Shown in pieces: positions 42,183-51,568 of a stretch of 64,000 nt of DNA. The stretch comes from Bacillus sp. BHET2 (GTDB taxonomy: Bacteria; Bacillota; Bacilli; Bacillales; Bacillaceae_B), in assembly GCF_005938125.1 (NCBI RefSeq), contig NZ_VCQN01000005.1, forward strand, positions 1-64,000, read 5' to 3'. Position 1 is the first letter of the stretch, and each line of letters begins with the position of its first letter. The notes beneath the pieces were generated by a model. It saw nothing but the letters and a program-made list of their open reading frames with translations, ran no database searches and was not told where the DNA came from. The translations under genes and the position numbers were made by a program.

Positions 42183-43160
42183 ATGAACGTGAATGAACGG
42201 CAAATCCCGCTTACCCTATTGAAATTAGTTGCAATAGTGGGTCGTTTACCACAAGATTATTCCCAAATTTCCTTAATCAAAGAAAACCTCGCAAAGATGA
42301 AAGCAGGTTATAATGGTGAAAAGGCAATTGACTATCAATTGGGTTACCTTCCCCAAAAAGACTATTATATCTACTACGATGTTAGGCTCGAAGTGAACGG
42401 CCGTTACTTTCAATTAGATACCCTTATATTGACTAAGTCTTTCATTTTAATAGTAGAAGTGAAAAATGTGGCAGGTGCTGTAAACTTTGATACTATTTTC
42501 AATCAATTTGTTCAGACCAAAAACGGTGTAGAGTATGCTTATCCTGATCCAATCCTTCAGCTTAATAGACAAGAAAACCAATTTAGAGAATGGCTGAAGA
42601 AAAATCATTTTTCTACTATCCCCGTTCATGGATTGGTCGTAATAAGTAACCCTCAAACAATTATTAGTGCGAACAACGAAGCATTAAACAAAAAGGTTAT
42701 CCACGCTGCTTCACTCCCCAATAAAATCGCTCAACTCCATAATTATTATCCAAACAGGGTGACTTCAGATAAAGAACTCAAAAAAATCATTAGGATAATG
42801 AATAAAAGAAATACCCCTCTTAATATTTCTATACTGCATTCCTATAAAATAAATGAAAAAGATATTTTGCCTGGAGTTATATGTAAAGAGTGTACTTACT
42901 TGCCATCAGTGAGGGAATACGGCTATTGGCGTTGTCCAAAGTGCAGTAGAAAGTCGAAGAATGCTCATTTAGAGGCGCTTAAAGATTACTATTTAATATT
43001 CGGAAATAAAATAACAAGCAATCAACTAAGAGATTTCCTGTTAATTACTTCCCCTTCCCTTGCAACGAGGTTGATGAAAAGTAGCTATCCTTATGCAAAG
43101 CCAATTGGTGATAACAAAGGACGAATTTATTCTCTTTCATTTGATGGGCTTCCCCTTTAA
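42183..43160 (+). CDS. NERD-domain protein with zinc ribbon
   Basis: 325 residues. A NERD (nuclease-related) domain covers about 40-150: GEKAIDYQLGYL, then QLDTLIL and IVEVKNVAG, giving the D...E-x-K active-site pattern of restriction-endonuclease folds. About residues 240-262 hold a zinc ribbon with CKEC and CPKC. The last 60 residues are basic and helical, possibly DNA-binding. Such proteins are presumed nucleases; targets are unknown. The ATG lies behind AGTGTTGAA, a weak site. Base use is more AT-rich than its neighbours, and it lies beside a tRNA cluster, a common place for acquired genes. Confidence 0.85.
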   Translation: MNVNERQIPLTLLKLVAIVGRLPQDYSQISLIKENLAKMKAGYNGEKAIDYQLGYLPQKDYYIYYDVRLEVNGRYFQLDTLILTKSFILIVEVKNVAGAVNFDTIFNQFVQTKNGVEYAYPDPILQLNRQENQFREWLKKNHFSTIPVHGLVVISNPQTIISANNEALNKKVIHAASLPNKIAQLHNYYPNRVTSDKELKKIIRIMNKRNTPLNISILHSYKINEKDILPGVICKECTYLPSVREYGYWRCPKCSRKSKNAHLEALKDYYLIFGNKITSNQLRDFLLITSPSLATRLMKSSYPYAKPIGDNKGRIYSLSFDGLPL

Positions 43161-43231
43161 TCCAATATCGTGAGAATCTCCACTAATTATTCCCCAAGAA
43201 ATAACTTTCGACAAAAAAACCAAAAAAACTA

Positions 43232-43259
43232 TTGCCCTCGACATTCATACTGTGATAAT
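43232..43259 (+). promoter_or_regulatory. Probable tRNA cluster promoter
   Basis: TTGCCC (43232-43237), a 16-base spacer and GATAAT (43254-43259) with an upstream TG. About 65 bases before tRNA-Lys. Confidence 0.5.
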
Positions 43260-43324
43260 ATTAATTTCGTTGTCACGAAAGAGGCTTTGATCAAGCTTTT
43301 GATTCGTGTTTATATATACTTAGA

Positions 43325-43400
43325 GAGCCATTAGCTCAGTTGGTAGAGCATCTGACTTTTAATCAGAGGGTCGAAGGTTCGAATCCTTCATGGCTCACCA
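43325..43400 (+). tRNA. tRNA-Lys (TTT)
   Basis: 76-base cloverleaf: acceptor GAGCCAT/ATGGCTC, D arm AGCTCAGTTGGTAGAGC, anticodon loop CTTTTAA with TTT, T arm GAAGGTTCGAATCCTTC, and an encoded CCA end. Confidence 0.98.
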
Positions 43401-43409
43401 TTTTTTTAC

Positions 43410-43481
43410 GGCCCATTGGTCAAGCGGTTAAGACACCGCCCTTTCACGGCGGTAACACGGGTTCGAATCCCGTATGGGTCA
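43410..43481 (+). tRNA. tRNA-Glu (TTC)
   Basis: 72 bases: acceptor GGCCCAT/ATGGGTC, anticodon stem CCGCC/GGCGG with loop CTTTCAC (TTC), T arm ACGGGTTCGAATCCCGT. The 3' CCA is not encoded. Confidence 0.97.
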
Positions 43482-43553
43482 TTTTTATTTTCTTGAAGAG
43501 ATTTTGGTAGTTTACGAGATGTCGCTTCATGGAAGTAGATTATTAGTTTTAGA

Positions 43554-43596
43554 TTTTGCTAGCGCAAGTTAATGAAAGTTATTTTTGCTAGCGCAA
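43554..43596 (+). repeat. Direct repeat TTTTGCTAGCGCAA between tRNA-Glu and tRNA-Asp
   Basis: The 14-base sequence occurs at 43554-43567 and 43583-43596, 29 bases apart, each with the self-complementary core TTGCTAGCGCAA apart from one base. It may be a processing or pausing signal; no function is known to me. Confidence 0.7.
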
Positions 43597-43605
43597 AAAA
43601 ACTCT

Positions 43606-43682
43606 GGTCCGGTAGTTCAGTTGGTTAGAATGCCTGCCTGTCACGCAGGAGGTCGCGGGTTCGAGTCCCGTCCGGACCGCCA
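43606..43682 (+). tRNA. tRNA-Asp (GTC)
   Basis: 77 bases: acceptor GGTCCGG/CCGGACC, anticodon stem CCTGC/GCAGG with loop CTGTCAC (GTC), T arm GCGGGTTCGAGTCCCGT, encoded CCA. Confidence 0.98.
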
Positions 43683-43841
43683 TTTATTTATGTGATTTAC
43701 ATGAAATGGAAAAGGGTTTCGATAAGCGAGAAGGTCGAGGAAACGATGGAGTGAACACCGGAGCGTATTTTACATACGTGAGGATGTGAACGAAAGAGTT
43801 GACGAAGAGATTCGAAGCTTAGCGGAAGCCGAAAACTATAC

Positions 43842-43914
43842 GGCTCAGTAGCTCAGTTGGTAGAGAAATGGACTGAAAATCCATGTGTCGGCGGTTCGAT
43901 TCCGTCCTGAGCCA
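43842..43914 (+). tRNA. tRNA-Phe (GAA)
   Basis: 73 bases: acceptor GGCTCAG/CTGAGCC, anticodon stem TGGA/TCCA with loop CTGAAAA (GAA), T arm GGCGGTTCGATTCCGTC. CCA not encoded. The 159 bases separating it from tRNA-Asp are long for a tRNA cluster. Confidence 0.98.
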
Positions 43915-43920
43915 TCTTAC

Positions 43921-43963
43921 AAAAAGTACTGCGACGACTTTGACTCTCGTAGTACTTTTTTTC
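43921..43963 (+). terminator. tRNA cluster terminator
   Basis: AAAAAGTACT pairs with AGTACTTTTT, followed by more T residues, seven bases after tRNA-Phe. Confidence 0.85.
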
Positions 43964-43971
43964 TATGCTTC

Positions 43972-43988
43972 TGTAACATGCGTGTAAT
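43972..43988 (+). promoter_or_regulatory. WalR box upstream of the M23 peptidase
   Basis: TGTAAC, five bases, TGTAAT: a full match to the direct-repeat site TGTWAH-N5-TGTWAH of the response regulator WalR. A weaker reversed pair (TGTAAT-N5-TGTATA on the minus strand) lies at 44117-44133. Both fall in the 355-base gap between the tRNA cluster and a cell-wall hydrolase gene. No other gene is visible in that gap. Confidence 0.55.
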
Positions 43989-44269
43989 ATTCCAGCCACT
44001 TGACCCTCTAATTTCTACCAACAATATTTCACTCGCAAGTCCACCTTTAGACCTATGCGAGCCCTGTTCTTTCGATGATTATTATACATTTGATTGGTGA
44101 TGATTTTCCGACAAATTATACAGTTATATTACAATCCTGCTTCTATGTCCCGGTTTTCGTCGAATTATGGTAAATTAGTAAAGTACGAATTTTATAGAAT
44201 TTTACTAAATTAGGCTTAATGAACTACCTTTAATTGGGATTTTTGCTTTATTTTATAGGAGGCAACTCG

Positions 44270-45757
44270 ATGAGTGTTGGAGAGAAGTTATCACCCATTT
44301 TAGAAAAATATAAAAAACTTAATATTCGTCATAGATCGAATCAATTTGTGAAGAGAGTAGGAATTACAACCCTTGCTCTTACCACTTTAACGTTTTCATC
44401 TGCGGCAGCAAATACAGGATCCGAAGAAGAGTTACAAACAATCTATCATGTGTACATGGGTAGTGAGTATGTTGGGGCCGTTACAAATCAGGATGAAGTA
44501 GAGGCTGTTTTAGATGAGAAGCTTGAGAAAGCGCAAAAGGATTACTCGGATTATCAGGTTGATTTTAATAATGAAGTAACGTACATACCTGAAAATGTGT
44601 TTACAGCTACGAAAACAAATAATCAAAACGTGATTGAACGTTTAAATAAATCAGTGTCTGTTGAAGCCGATGCGTATGCTTTGGTGGTTAACGACAAACC
44701 GGTTGCGTATGTGCAAGACGAGAAGGCTGCTGAAGAAGCGTTAAAGTCCTTCAAGCTTAACTATGTTTCCAAAGAAGAGCTAAGCGAATTAGAAGCGAGA
44801 TCAAATGATTCTTCATCCACTCCTTTACCCGCATTAAAGGAAAATGAAACCCGTTTATTAGAAGTTTCGTTTAAAGAAGAAGTGGAGATGAAAAAAGCTC
44901 AAGTGAAGCCGGAAGAGATGATGACGTCGAATGAAGCGGCGGGTCTGCTTAAGAAGGGTACGTTAGAAGAGAAAAAGTACAAGGTTCAAGACGGTGATGT
45001 CTTGAGTGCGATTGCAGAAGATCATCAGTTGACGACCGGTAAATTACTTGAATTAAATGCCAATCTGAAAGAAGACGCTGCCTTAAAAGTAGGTTCAGAA
45101 TTAAATGTAAATGTTTACGAGCCACTTGTTCATGTTCTTGTAAAGAAAGAAGCGAACAAGATCGAAAAAATCGCTTATGAAAAAGAAGTAGAAGAAGACT
45201 CTTCCATGAATAAAGGCGATACGAAAGTGAAGCAAGAAGGTCAAGATGGTGAGAAATCCGTTACGTTTGAAACGACAGAAGTAAATGGTTCTCAAATCGA
45301 TAAAGATGTAAAACAAGAAAAGAAGATAAAGGATCCAGTAAAATACATCGTCATCAAAGGAACAAAGGCGACTCCGGCAAGGGGATCAGGTGATTTTGGA
45401 TGGCCGACGAATGGCGGTTATATTTCCTCTAAACAAGGACCTCGTTGGGGGAAAATGCATAAAGGAATCGACATCGCCCGTCCTAGTGATCGCACAATTA
45501 AATCTGTTGATAACGGAAGAGTCGTTTCAGCCGGTTGGGACGATGGCGGTTATGGAAATAAAGTAGTGATCGATCATGGTAATGGATATAAAACCATTTA
45601 TGCTCATTTAAACTCGATTTCTGTCTCTGCCGGTCAAACGGTGGAAAGAGGACAAAAGCTCGGAATTATGGGTGAAACGGGTGAAGCTACTGGAGTACAC
45701 CTGCATATCGAAGTATACAAAAATGGATCTCTCATTAATCCATTGGATGTACTGTAA
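44270..45757 (+). CDS. M23 family cell-wall peptidase with LysM domain
   Basis: 495 residues. An N-terminal hydrophobic segment (about 30-50), signal peptide or anchor, is followed by a long exported region. This includes a LysM domain KYKVQDGDVLSAIAEDH near residues 240-285, a G5-like region with KDPVKYIVIKGTK, and a C-terminal M23 lysostaphin-like domain with HKGIDIARP and GVHLHIEV, which hold the zinc ligands. It should cut peptidoglycan cross-links or stem peptides. ATG at 44270 follows ATAGGAGG; the frame extends 36 bases upstream without a site. It precedes walR and has a WalR box upstream, suggesting control by WalRK. Confidence 0.92.
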   Translation: MSVGEKLSPILEKYKKLNIRHRSNQFVKRVGITTLALTTLTFSSAAANTGSEEELQTIYHVYMGSEYVGAVTNQDEVEAVLDEKLEKAQKDYSDYQVDFNNEVTYIPENVFTATKTNNQNVIERLNKSVSVEADAYALVVNDKPVAYVQDEKAAEEALKSFKLNYVSKEELSELEARSNDSSSTPLPALKENETRLLEVSFKEEVEMKKAQVKPEEMMTSNEAAGLLKKGTLEEKKYKVQDGDVLSAIAEDHQLTTGKLLELNANLKEDAALKVGSELNVNVYEPLVHVLVKKEANKIEKIAYEKEVEEDSSMNKGDTKVKQEGQDGEKSVTFETTEVNGSQIDKDVKQEKKIKDPVKYIVIKGTKATPARGSGDFGWPTNGGYISSKQGPRWGKMHKGIDIARPSDRTIKSVDNGRVVSAGWDDGGYGNKVVIDHGNGYKTIYAHLNSISVSAGQTVERGQKLGIMGETGEATGVHLHIEVYKNGSLINPLDVL

Positions 45758-45778
45758 TTCAATATAGGTAATCAACAT

Positions 45779-45815
45779 GGGACTGACACAAGCATTTTAT
45801 TTGTCAGTCCCCTTT
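45779..45815 (+). terminator. Terminator after the M23 peptidase
   Basis: GGGACTGACA pairs with TGTCAGTCCC. The following T-run is short (CCTTTGTTATATTT). Confidence 0.65.
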
Positions 45816-45972
45816 GTTATATTTAGATTGTAGCCAACAAGCAATGAAATAAAGGGTATGATAGAGTAAAAGATGAATTAATATAGGGAAAGTGATAAAT
45901 TTAAGGGAAGAACCTTATACGAATCACAAATTATGATGATACATTACTTTTTTCTAAAGGAGATCAAAGGAT

Positions 45973-46680
45973 ATGGAAAAGAAAATATTAGTCGTTGACG
46001 ATGAAAAGCCGATTGCAGATATACTACAGTTTAATTTAAAGAAAGAGGGCTATGAAGTTCACTGCGCGTATGATGGAGATGAAGCCGTTAAGATGGCGGA
46101 GGAGATCAAGCCTGATCTTGTGCTACTTGATATCATGCTTCCGAATCGGGACGGAATGGAAGTTTGCCGTGAGATTCGTAAGAAGTATGAAATGCCGATC
46201 ATTATGTTGACAGCGAAAGACTCTGAAATTGATAAGGTTCTGGGGTTAGAGCTTGGAGCCGATGATTATGTGACAAAACCCTTCAGTACACGGGAATTGA
46301 TTGCACGTGTGAAAGCGAATTTACGAAGACACCAGCACGGTGCACAGCAAAATGCCGAAGATGAAAACAATGAAATTACGGTTGGGTCCTTAACGATTCA
46401 CCCTGATGCGTACGTTGTGTCAAAACGAGGAGAAACCATCGAACTGACACACCGTGAATTCGAACTGCTTCATTATTTAGCAAAACATATTGGACAAGTA
46501 ATGACCCGTGAGCACTTACTCCAAACTGTTTGGGGTTATGATTACTACGGTGATGTGCGCACAGTCGATGTTACCGTAAGGCGCCTTCGCGAGAAAATTG
46601 AAGATAACCCTAGTCACCCTACATGGATCGTAACACGTAGAGGAGTCGGTTATTACCTACGAAATCCTGAACAGGAGTAA
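45973..46680 (+). CDS. walR: Response regulator WalR (YycF)
   Basis: 235 residues, OmpR/PhoB class. Receiver domain (1-120) with phospho-acceptor Asp53 in [11 protein letters not shown], then a winged-helix DNA-binding domain ending [16 protein letters not shown]. WalR controls peptidoglycan hydrolases and is essential in most Firmicutes. The ATG follows AAAGGAGATCAAAGG. First gene of walR-walK-walH-walI-walJ, whose genes overlap or nearly touch. Confidence 0.98.
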   Translation: MEKKILVVDDEKPIADILQFNLKKEGYEVHCAYDGDEAVKMAEEIKPDLVLLDIMLPNRDGMEVCREIRKKYEMPIIMLTAKDSEIDKVLGLELGADDYVTKPFSTRELIARVKANLRRHQHGAQQNAEDENNEITVGSLTIHPDAYVVSKRGETIELTHREFELLHYLAKHIGQVMTREHLLQTVWGYDYYGDVRTVDVTVRRLREKIEDNPSHPTWIVTRRGVGYYLRNPEQE

Positions 46681-46686
46681 TATGCA

Positions 46687-48513
46687 ATGAAGAAAGTTGG
46701 CTTAACCCGTTCGATTCATTTGAAATTCGTTTTGATTTATGTGCTGCTCATCCTCCTTGCGATGCAAATCATCGGGGTTTATTTCGTGAGGGAGCTTGAG
46801 CAGAAGTTAGTGGAGAACTTTAAAACCTCTATTACTAACAGAGTGAATTTATTGGAGTACACCGTAAAGGAAGCGATGCTGAAAAATCGGAGTGAAGATG
46901 ACCCCACTCTTCAGGAAGACATTTATCGGATATTGGATGATAGCAGTAAGACATCGGATATTGCGGAAATTAGGGTCATTAATAACAGAAGTAGGATCGA
47001 CGGAACCTCTGATCCCAATAATCAAGGCTTGGTCGGTCAAATCAGTTCAGAGAAAGAAGTTAAGAAAGCTCTGGCCCTTGGATTTGGTGACGATGATATC
47101 TACCTTGATGAGAAAACCAAGGATCGAATATGGGTATACACCAAACCGATTGAGTCGAACAACGAAGTCATTGGGACCATCTACATCGCCGGGGAAATTG
47201 AAACGGTGTATGATCAGATGAATGAAATCAATAAAATCTTTACGAACGGGACCATGATTGCGCTAGCCATAACCGCCATTCTGGGAGTTTTATTAGCCCA
47301 AACCGTCACAAGACCCATATCTGATATGAGAAAACAGGCCTTAGCGATGGCGAAAGGTAATTTCTCGAGGAAAGTAAAGGTATATGGGTATGATGAAATT
47401 GGTCAACTGGCCATTACCTTTAATAATTTGACGAAGCGTCTTCAAGAGGCCCAGGCAACAACAGAGGGTGAGCGGAGGAAGCTTTCTTCCGTTTTGTCCT
47501 ATATGACTGATGGTGTCATTGCCACAGATCGAAAAGGTCGTGTCATCCTCATCAATGATCCTGCTGCGGACATGCTGGATGTTTCACGTGAAACAGTCGT
47601 TTCCCAACCTATCGTATCGCTGCTTGGACTCGATGAAGAATATACATTTGATGACTTATCCAATGAACAGGACTCAATCATATTGGATTATAGTACAAAG
47701 GATAAACCTTATATATTACGTGCAAATTTCTCTATTATTCAAAAAGAGACTGGTTTTGTAAATGGTCTTATAGCAGTTTTACATGATATTACTGAGCAAG
47801 AGAAGATCGATTTAGAGAGACGGGAATTTGTCGCGAACGTTTCACATGAACTTCGTACGCCTCTGACGACGATGAGAAGCTATCTGGAGGCTCTGGCAGA
47901 GGGTGCATGGCAGGATAGGGAAATTGCGCCTCAATTCCTTGACGTTACCCAAAACGAGACCGAGAGAATGATCCGGTTGGTTAACGATCTCCTGCAATTA
48001 TCAAAAATGGACAGCAAAGACTATCGTTTTAATAAAGATTGGGTGGACTTCATCTTATTTTTCGATAAAATCATTGATCGTTTTGAAATGACAAAGGATA
48101 TAAATGTGACGTTTAACCGTTTCTTGCCTAAGAAAGCCATGTTTGTAGAGATTGATCAGGATAAGATCACTCAGGTGTTGGATAATATTATTTCCAATGC
48201 ACTGAAGTATTCACCAGAGGGTGGCACCATTACCTTTACAGTGAAAGAAAAAGAAGGATTCATTGAGATAAGCGTATCTGATCAAGGGTTAGGGATTCCG
48301 AAAGATAATCTGGAGAAGATTTTTGAGCGTTTCTACCGGGTGGACAAAGCCCGAACGAGGCAAATGGGTGGTACTGGATTAGGACTAGCCATTGCGAAAG
48401 AAATGATATCAGCACATGGTGGCGATGTGTGGGCGAAAAGTAAAGAAGGTAAAGGAACGACAATCGTATTTACCCTCCCATATGACTCCACACAAGAGGA
48501 TGAGTGGTCATGA
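46687..48513 (+). CDS. walK: Sensor histidine kinase WalK (YycG)
   Basis: 608 residues. Membrane span about 12-32, extracellular PAS-like domain to about 185, second span, HAMP domain, cytoplasmic PAS domain (about 265-365), dimerisation helix with phospho-acceptor His387 in FVANVSHELRTPLTT, and an ATPase with NIISNALKYS and GGTGLGLAIAKEM. It senses cell-wall state and phosphorylates WalR. Starts six bases after walR. The cytoplasmic PAS coding region (codons for DVSRET near residue 299) contains a perfect parS site. Its stop overlaps the walH start. Confidence 0.97.
   Translation: MKKVGLTRSIHLKFVLIYVLLILLAMQIIGVYFVRELEQKLVENFKTSITNRVNLLEYTVKEAMLKNRSEDDPTLQEDIYRILDDSSKTSDIAEIRVINNRSRIDGTSDPNNQGLVGQISSEKEVKKALALGFGDDDIYLDEKTKDRIWVYTKPIESNNEVIGTIYIAGEIETVYDQMNEINKIFTNGTMIALAITAILGVLLAQTVTRPISDMRKQALAMAKGNFSRKVKVYGYDEIGQLAITFNNLTKRLQEAQATTEGERRKLSSVLSYMTDGVIATDRKGRVILINDPAADMLDVSRETVVSQPIVSLLGLDEEYTFDDLSNEQDSIILDYSTKDKPYILRANFSIIQKETGFVNGLIAVLHDITEQEKIDLERREFVANVSHELRTPLTTMRSYLEALAEGAWQDREIAPQFLDVTQNETERMIRLVNDLLQLSKMDSKDYRFNKDWVDFILFFDKIIDRFEMTKDINVTFNRFLPKKAMFVEIDQDKITQVLDNIISNALKYSPEGGTITFTVKEKEGFIEISVSDQGLGIPKDNLEKIFERFYRVDKARTRQMGGTGLGLAIAKEMISAHGGDVWAKSKEGKGTTIVFTLPYDSTQEDEWS
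47580..47595. other. parS site inside walK
   Basis: TGTTTCACGTGAAACA, 16 of 16 bases, in the coding sequence of walK about 37 kb from oriC. The palindrome is encoded in frame as part of a DVSRETV segment. Confidence 0.93.
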
Positions 48514-49844
48514 GTTATGAAAAAATAAAATCGATAGTCTTAACCCTTCTCGTTTGTATAAGCGTGTTCCTTACCTTTAATCTTTGGACCTATTCACCTG
48601 GGTATGACACGATTAATAGCGATGGTGCCTACGATGTGTCAGTTGGAGACAAGTTATTGGATAATGAGCTGAATAATCACCTCGTCAAACCATTTAAGCT
48701 ATTTTATCACGGAAGAGACAAAACAGTTGGAACCACGAATCAAACTGAAATCAATAAAGTAGTCGAGAACCTGGGAAAATGGTCTCTGTTTGATATAAAG
48801 AATGTTTCAAATAAATATAGTCAGCAGGCTATCAACAATCTTATACACGGGGAAAACAAAGTGGAACTTGTGTTTCCTGATTTAGTTCCGTTCTCAGTGT
48901 ACAATCAAGTATTGAATCTGGAAGAGAAAAGTGTTTCAGCAGCTTCCTTTAATCGAATCGTCATTGATTTAACTAAAGACAATTCAGATACAGGTACGAT
49001 TTACTTTATTGCATATGTTGATGATAAAGATGAGAAGGTTGTCTTTGAAAGCAGGGTCAACAGAATCACTTTAGACTCATTTGCAGGAGACTTTGTCCAA
49101 AGGGCCCTCTATAACAATCTCTATGATCAATATGTAGAACAGCCTATCAGTAATAATAGAACGATTCTTCTTCCAAAGACTTCACAGGAGTATTTCAGTT
49201 ATCAGTACTACACCGATCTAAACTCTCTGGAAGAGTACAAACAAGCCCTCTTTATTGATCCTAATAGTGTAAACATGAATGCGAGCAATGATATGTTAAC
49301 CTATATGGATGTCTCTTCATTGTTGACTGTGAATAAGGAGCATAATACATTTTCGTTTGTGAACCCATCGGAGGAAAAACAGGATGGTTCCACACCATCT
49401 ACTCTCCTGCAAAAAAGTATGGAGTTCGTCAATGATCACGGTGGTTGGACGGATGATTATCAATTCTTTTCCATCAGTCCATACGAAAATAAAATTGTTT
49501 ATCGTCTTTTCCTTCAGAATCATCCTGTTTTTAATGATAATGGGATGGCTGAAATCTCACAAACATGGGGTGAGAATGGCGTTAACAAATATAGTCGCCC
49601 TTATTTTTCGCTGGATTTCTCATTTGACGATGATTTAACAGAGGTTCGATTGCCATCAGGTTCTTCCGTTGTTTATGCATTGGATCAAGAAGGTCTCCTC
49701 GAAAATATAGAAGATATCACCATAGGGTATAAAATGACAAGAGACCCTAATGAAAGCAGAAAGCTTATCTTTGTACCCTCTTGGTATTACAAATATGATG
49801 GCAATTGGCTGCGTCTATCGGTTGAAGGCAAGGAGGGGATGTAG
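48510..49844 (+). CDS. walH: WalRK regulator WalH (YycH)
   Basis: 444 residues. A single N-terminal membrane span (about 8-27, IVLTLLVCISVFLTFNLW) anchors a large extracytoplasmic domain. WalH and WalI bind WalK through their transmembrane helices and modulate its activity (inhibitory in B. subtilis, activating in S. aureus). ATG at 48510 overlaps the walK stop (ATGA); an earlier in-frame GTG is unnecessary. Walled between walK and walI with no gap. Confidence 0.93.
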   Translation: MSYEKIKSIVLTLLVCISVFLTFNLWTYSPGYDTINSDGAYDVSVGDKLLDNELNNHLVKPFKLFYHGRDKTVGTTNQTEINKVVENLGKWSLFDIKNVSNKYSQQAINNLIHGENKVELVFPDLVPFSVYNQVLNLEEKSVSAASFNRIVIDLTKDNSDTGTIYFIAYVDDKDEKVVFESRVNRITLDSFAGDFVQRALYNNLYDQYVEQPISNNRTILLPKTSQEYFSYQYYTDLNSLEEYKQALFIDPNSVNMNASNDMLTYMDVSSLLTVNKEHNTFSFVNPSEEKQDGSTPSTLLQKSMEFVNDHGGWTDDYQFFSISPYENKIVYRLFLQNHPVFNDNGMAEISQTWGENGVNKYSRPYFSLDFSFDDDLTEVRLPSGSSVVYALDQEGLLENIEDITIGYKMTRDPNESRKLIFVPSWYYKYDGNWLRLSVEGKEGM

Positions 49845-50648
49845 ATGGATTGGAGTAAAACAAAGAGCATCTTTATTATTGTTTTTCTCATATTAGATAT
49901 CTTTTTGATGTCCCTTTTGATCAATAAAGTTTCTGAAAGTAATCCGGAGACGCTCAGTCAGGCTACATTTGAGGATAAATTAAAGGCTGATAAGATCGAT
50001 TATCCTAAGACGTTGTCCAAGGATCGAATGGAAGAAAAGTATATTGTAGCTAAATCGAGGAAATTCACCGATGATGATTTGAAGGCTTTAAAGAATCAGG
50101 AAGCGAACATTATAAATGAAAATACCATTCATGCTACGTTAAATGAACCCTATGCCTTAGAGAAGGATTTTTCAGAAGACGATCTGAACGATTTCATGAA
50201 AACAGAGCTTATAGGTGGGGACAAGTATAGCTACTGGCAATATAATCAGGACGAACAATCGATTATTTATTATCAGACCTATCGCGGTAGACAGCTATTT
50301 AATAACACGAACGGGAAAATCATCCTTAATATGAATAATGAAAATGAAATTGTTTCCTACAAGCAATCCATGCTTGAAGATCTGAATGAGTTCGGGGAAA
50401 ATAAACCGATCATTCCGTCATTCGAAGCAATGCAAGCCCTCTATACGAGCCAGAAAATCAGCCCTGGTAGCGAAGTGAAAAAGCCGAAACTGGGTTATTG
50501 GACTTTCTTAGCTGAAGAGTCTCAGGTCCTGGCACCCACGTGGCATTTTGTCGTGAAATCAGGGGATAAAGAAGAAGATTTGTTTATCAATGCGGTAGAA
50601 GGAAATATTGTTGAAGTCACCAAACCAGAAAAAGAAACATTGGAGTGA
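49845..50648 (+). CDS. walI: WalRK regulator WalI (YycI)
   Basis: 267 residues. An N-terminal span (about 7-25, [18 protein letters not shown]) is followed by an extracytoplasmic YycH/YycI-type fold with PEPSY-like repeats. It forms a complex with WalH and WalK. The ATG immediately follows the walH stop, preceded by AAGGAGGGGATGTAG. The end lies five bases before the walJ start. Confidence 0.93.
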   Translation: MDWSKTKSIFIIVFLILDIFLMSLLINKVSESNPETLSQATFEDKLKADKIDYPKTLSKDRMEEKYIVAKSRKFTDDDLKALKNQEANIINENTIHATLNEPYALEKDFSEDDLNDFMKTELIGGDKYSYWQYNQDEQSIIYYQTYRGRQLFNNTNGKIILNMNNENEIVSYKQSMLEDLNEFGENKPIIPSFEAMQALYTSQKISPGSEVKKPKLGYWTFLAEESQVLAPTWHFVVKSGDKEEDLFINAVEGNIVEVTKPEKETLE

Positions 50649-50653
50649 GAGAT

Positions 50654-51448
50654 ATGACGATGCATTTTAGTGTACTTGCGAGTGGCAGTACAGGAAATGC
50701 AATATTTGTAGAGTCGGAAGAACATTCCTTCCTGGTAGATGCCGGATTGAGCGGAAAACAGATGGAAGGATTGTTCAGTCAAATTGACCGGAAGATAGAG
50801 GATTTGTCGGGAATCCTCGTCACCCATGAGCATAGCGATCATATAAAGGGGATTGGCGTTCTTGCGAGGAAATACAAGTTGCCAATCTATGCCAACGATA
50901 AAACGTGGAATGCCATGGACGGTTTAGTAGGGAAAATTGATACGGAGCAGAAATTTTCGTTTGATATGGAAACGGCCAAGCACTTCGGAGGGTTGAGCAT
51001 CGAATCGTTTGGTGTGTCTCATGATGCGGCAGAGCCGATGTTTTATGTCTTCCACCAAGGAGAGAAAAAGCTCGTTCTAGTAACAGATACAGGGTATGTA
51101 AGCGATCGGATGAAAGGGATCATCTCCAATGCGAATGCGTATGTATTTGAAAGTAATCATGATGTCGGGATGCTCCGGATGTGTCGCTATCCTTGGAATA
51201 TCAAACGTCGTATCCTGAGTGATTATGGTCATGTATCCAACGAGGATGCTGCCGTTGCCATGAGTGAAGTGATGGGAGATAACACTAAAGGGATTTATCT
51301 TGCCCATCTAAGCCTTGATAACAATATGAAAGACCTGGCAAGAATGAGTGTGACGCAAACGCTCGAATCAAAAGGAATTCTAGTAGGAGAACAAATCGAT
51401 TTATTTGATACCGATCCTAAAGTGCCGACATCTTTAGTTGCGATTTAA
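50654..51448 (+). CDS. walJ: Metallo-beta-lactamase fold hydrolase WalJ (YycJ)
   Basis: 264 residues. The metal-binding HEHSDHIKG and [10 protein letters not shown] segments, with DTGYVSDRM and a late [12 protein letters not shown], place it in the YycJ branch of the beta-lactamase fold, reported as a 5' exonuclease-like enzyme linked to DNA repair and cell-wall metabolism. GTG at 50645 is in frame, but ATG at 50654 lies eight bases after GGAG and matches the family length. It is followed by a terminator and repeats rather than directly by htrC. Confidence 0.95.
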   Translation: MTMHFSVLASGSTGNAIFVESEEHSFLVDAGLSGKQMEGLFSQIDRKIEDLSGILVTHEHSDHIKGIGVLARKYKLPIYANDKTWNAMDGLVGKIDTEQKFSFDMETAKHFGGLSIESFGVSHDAAEPMFYVFHQGEKKLVLVTDTGYVSDRMKGIISNANAYVFESNHDVGMLRMCRYPWNIKRRILSDYGHVSNEDAAVAMSEVMGDNTKGIYLAHLSLDNNMKDLARMSVTQTLESKGILVGEQIDLFDTDPKVPTSLVAI

Positions 51449-51478
51449 TTGTTTATGATTTTGTTTTTGATGGTATGG

Positions 51479-51511
51479 AAAAGGTGGAGGCTGTTGTCTT
51501 CACCTTTTTGT
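51479..51511 (+). terminator. walJ terminator
   Basis: AAAAGGTG and CACCTTTTT pair around GAGGCTGTTGTCTT, about 30 bases after the walJ stop. Confidence 0.75.
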
Positions 51512-51568
51512 ATATCTTTTTACATATCCATAGGTTGGCTTGTGCTTGTCTTTTGTTGGTCGCCGCCT

